DNA from: Dryomyza anilis
Lineage: Eukaryota; Arthropoda; Insecta; Diptera; Dryomyzidae
NCBI GenBank assembly: GCA_951804985.1
Contig: OX638131.1
Span: 102,196,464 to 102,260,463, forward strand
Reading direction: 5' to 3'
DNA: 64,000 nucleotides
Position 1 is the stretch's first letter, and each line of letters begins with the position of its first letter. The translations under genes were made by a program, and so were the position numbers. Below the pieces are notes generated by a model. It was not told the DNA's origin. It searched no databases and saw only the letters and a list, made by a program, of their open reading frames with translations. Below, in pieces: positions 61,618 to 64,000 of this stretch.

Positions 61618-62318
61618 ATAGAAATAGTATATAGAAAAACACAAATATTATATTATAACTTAAACATTTTTGAAATTCAAGAGTTTGCGTTTTTTCGCCG
61701 AATTTTTTCAAAAACGTTATTAAAAAAATAAACCTGTTACCTCAGAATAAAAATAAGTTGTCGGAGATGATACTTATATGTTATGATGAACATAATCTAA
61801 AAAAATATCATGTTCCAAACGGTACTAAATAATATTATAAATTTTATAAAATTAAATTTGAAATATTTTTAATAATGTCAAAAACATCAGAACAATGTCA
61901 ATTTCAAATGACTTAAAAATAATAAAATATATATTTTAAAAAAATAAAATATATATAAAAAAAAACATATAAAAAAAAACAAAATAAGTCACAAAATTCT
62001 AAACAATGTCTCAATAAAACAACTTACGGATATGTTAATTTCAAAAAAAAAAAAAAGAAACATGATAAGAAAAGATTTACAACATATTAATACTTTTATG
62101 ATTAATGTTAAAAACATGTTAATTAAACTATTAAAATGTGAACATCATGATCAATTATTTATGACTATTTCTTAATTAAAAAATAAATTCCAGCATAGAA
62201 ACTAATGACATGCGTCAATACGCACACTCACAAAAAAATCACACGAAATCCCATTAAAATTTGCAATAGGATAGTTATTGATTTAATAGTATACAAAATA
62301 TAATAATTTTATACTATT

Positions 62319-62632
62319 AATAATAATAATAGTTTGGCACTACAGTCCAATAAGAACTTAGGTCGAGCTCTCTCACCATTTTGAGCTGTGCGTGTTGTGT
62401 TATATTTGTACTCAAAGTGGTGGGACCTACAGTTTATTGCCGAATCCGAACGGCGGGTGAGAGCTTTTCATAGGCAATGTTTTTACTCTCGTAGGTTTGC
62501 CATTTACTGCCGAGAGGTAGCGCGGTATAGAAAAATGTTTCTATGAAAAGATGTTGTTAGCCCCAAGTCCGGGCTTGAACCGGGGAGATTTCTGCTCGCA
62601 GTCCAACGCACAAACCACTGAGCTACCGCGGC
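62319..62632 (-). mobile_element. tRNA-derived SINE, copy 2
   Basis: The minus strand begins GCCGCGGTAGCTCAGTGG, has GGTTCAAGCCCGG as B box and ends in CTATTATTATTATTA. Flanked by TATACTATT and TATAGTATT (8 of 9). Highly similar along its length to copy 1 at 28.1 kb, so the family is a genuine dispersed SINE. Confidence 0.85.
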
Positions 62633-62655
62633 TATAGTATTATGTAGTATTAAAT

Positions 62656-62840
62656 GCCGTCCTCAGCAGTTCCGAGGTATGCGCGCTGGACTTGCATTCT
62701 AAAGATCTCGGGTTTGAATTCCGGCTTGGTCATGGTCGCCCCTAGTGGTATTAAACACAAAACGTAAGGAATATATTTCACAGTATAATAAATATAGTCT
62801 GTCTGAGAGCTGTGGATCTTAGTAGATATTCCAAAAAAAA
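62656..62840 (+). mobile_element. Second tRNA-like SINE type with poly-A tail
   Basis: CCGAGGTATGCGCGCTGG and GGGTTTGAATTCCGG look like a decayed tRNA A-box region and B box, followed by a unique body and CCAAAAAAAAA. AGTATTAAAT (62646-62655) and AGTATTTAAT (62841-62850) form a 9 of 10 target duplication. Different body and tail from the other SINE. Confidence 0.6.
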
Positions 62841-63639
62841 AGTATTTAATATTATTTACCGATTGAAATAATAGTTTATTCTATTGAAAATTAAAAACTA
62901 TTAATTCTATAGTATTTTTTATGAGTTTTTCAATACATACTATTAAAATAATATAAATTGATCTGGTGGCCGTTAGGATTGACGGATCCTCAAAATAATT
63001 ACAGATTTGTAAATTACCTTTCATTTGAGTGCCCATATGTACTTGTCAGTAGGTGTACCGTTTTTTGATTTTCAAGGTCACCAGGGGTTAGAGCGACCTT
63101 TTTTTTAATTTTTATATTTATTTGCGAAAATAAAAGGGGTGTCAATTTTTTTTTTTTTTGAAAGTGGCCGGTAAAGTGAACATCTCCCATAATTTATCTA
63201 CAAGTTATCCCATAATTTATACCATAATTTATCTCCCATAATTTATCTACAGGACAATTATTGATTTAATGGTAAACAAATAATAAGTATTTTCTTATTA
63301 ACTCAAAAATAAGTTAGTATTTTGTAGTATTTAATGCTATTTACCGATTAAAATAATAATAATATTTCCTATTGTGTTATTTTAAAAGTACACAAACTAT
63401 TAATAATAAGGTAATTTTCCGATTGTATTCAAATGAAAATTTAGTCAATAGGACAATTATTGAATTAATAGTATACAAATAACAAGTATATTCATATTAA
63501 CTCATAAATAATTTAGTATTTTGTAGTATTTCATGTATTTACCGATTAATAATTTATTCTATTCTATTTATTCTATTGAATTATTTTAATAGTAAAATAA
63601 CTATTAATAAAAATGTATTTTTTTCTGAGTGTTTAAAAT

Positions 63640-63974
63640 GCAATTCTATGAAATAATTTAAACCAAATTTTTCTATTTAATAATATTTAACAATTTTTAA
63701 CATTTTTCTACAATTTTTACAATAAATTTTTTTTCTAAAATTTTTATATTTAACGCAAAAAGAACATATATTTTGAAATACATCACATTTCTTTAAATAA
63801 ATTCAAAAAAAGGTTCAATAAAATTGATTTTGCTCTATAATTAAAACTCACACTACACATTCACATACACTCCACTCCACTAAATGAGGCACATACGACA
63901 AGTAAGTACTATACGTTGATTAAATACCTTTTAAAACCCACTTTGAGCCATATTTTCATTCATAAAAATAAATC
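63640..63974. other. AT-rich sequence just inside the right-edge donor
   Basis: CCCACTTTGAGCCATA at 63938 carries the ACTTTGAGCCA word about 30 bp from the donor. Nothing else identified. Confidence 0.35.
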
Positions 63975-63980
63975 ACTTAC

Positions 63981-64000
63981 CGCCGCGCGCTGTTTATTGC
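63981..64000 (-). other. Possible 3' end of an upstream exon, cut by the window edge
   Basis: The minus strand reads AGCGCGCGGCG|GTAAGTGATT. The donor at 63980-63975 is a full GTAAGT, and the piece before it is GC-rich against an AT-rich neighbour. It could be a leader exon of the gene whose start codon is at 16043. Only 20 nt are visible, so the link is inference. Confidence 0.4.

Larger units (their letters stand above)
62224..63632. mobile_element. 1.4-kb element with ACACTCA ends, hosting two SINEs
   Basis: The left end ACACTCACAAAAAAAT and the right end, inverted, ACACTCAGAAAAAAAT differ at one base. Internal phrases (AGGACAATTATTGATTTAAT, TAGTATTTTGTAGTATT, ATTTACCGATT) occur twice at a 199-bp step (63251 and 63450). 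No transposase frame. Related fragment at 56975-57152. Confidence 0.55.
16435..63980 (-). other. Presumed very large intron (about 47.5 kb) upstream of the coding exon
   Basis: It is bounded by the predicted donor at 63980 and the predicted acceptor at 16435. No convincing exon was found inside on either strand; the open frames are short or made of tandem repeats. Content: three long homogeneous arrays beyond the one beside the exon, dispersed 19-bp minisatellites, SINEs, mini-me-like copies, hairpin elements and GC-richer islands. It could instead be several introns with small non-coding exons, or hold an intergenic stretch. Confidence 0.35.

Overview
The window looks like nuclear intronic DNA of a higher fly (Schizophora, perhaps a calyptrate). 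Three things point there: very high A+T, GC-richer islands full of GCAACA/TTGCTGC words, and interspersed elements built like the dipteran mini-me family, with a (TA)n stretch, a TTCTTGATCAG core and a (GTCT/GTCC)n tract. Nothing bacterial (operons, ribosome sites, CRISPR arrays) is present. Most long open frames are read-through of short tandem repeats.

The only coding sequence I can support is one exon on the minus strand at 15849-16434. It has a TTTCAG acceptor, about 391 nt of 5' leader with an in-frame stop and a tiny overlapping upstream ORF, an ATG at 16043, 65 codons, and an AAG|GTGAGT donor. The protein is not recognised. At the right edge a minus-strand GTAAGTGA donor at 63980 closes a GC-rich piece (63981-64000) that may be an upstream leader exon of the same gene. 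If so, 16435-63980 is one 47.5-kb intron, and 1-15848 is the start of the next intron.

The rest has four layers. (1) Five long, nearly perfect arrays with different units: TTCTTTAAA (15.1-15.7 kb), TTTCTTTA (16.6-17.7 kb), TTATTTTA (38.5-41.1 kb), GGTAAA (45.8-46.6 kb) and TATATTT (50.2-51.5 kb). (2) Older degenerate minisatellites. The main one is a dispersed 19-bp family (GAAAAATTGAATTTTTAGT) with a palindromic core, in at least eight clusters and both orientations. (3) Transposon remains: two copies of a tRNA-derived SINE with target duplications, a second SINE type, a candidate solo LTR inside a mini-me-like element, a second mini-me-like copy, and several inverted-repeat elements, one of them a 377-bp near-perfect palindrome. 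(4) Non-repetitive GC-richer islands that may be regulatory, with recurring words: a roughly 26-bp motif around AAGTCTTTTGTTTT in six places, ACTTTGAGCCA in three, and TAGAGGGCGCTG (resembling the CTCF core) in two.

The window therefore reads as the start of one gene with very large, repeat-loaded introns. Functions proposed for the dispersed motifs are inference.
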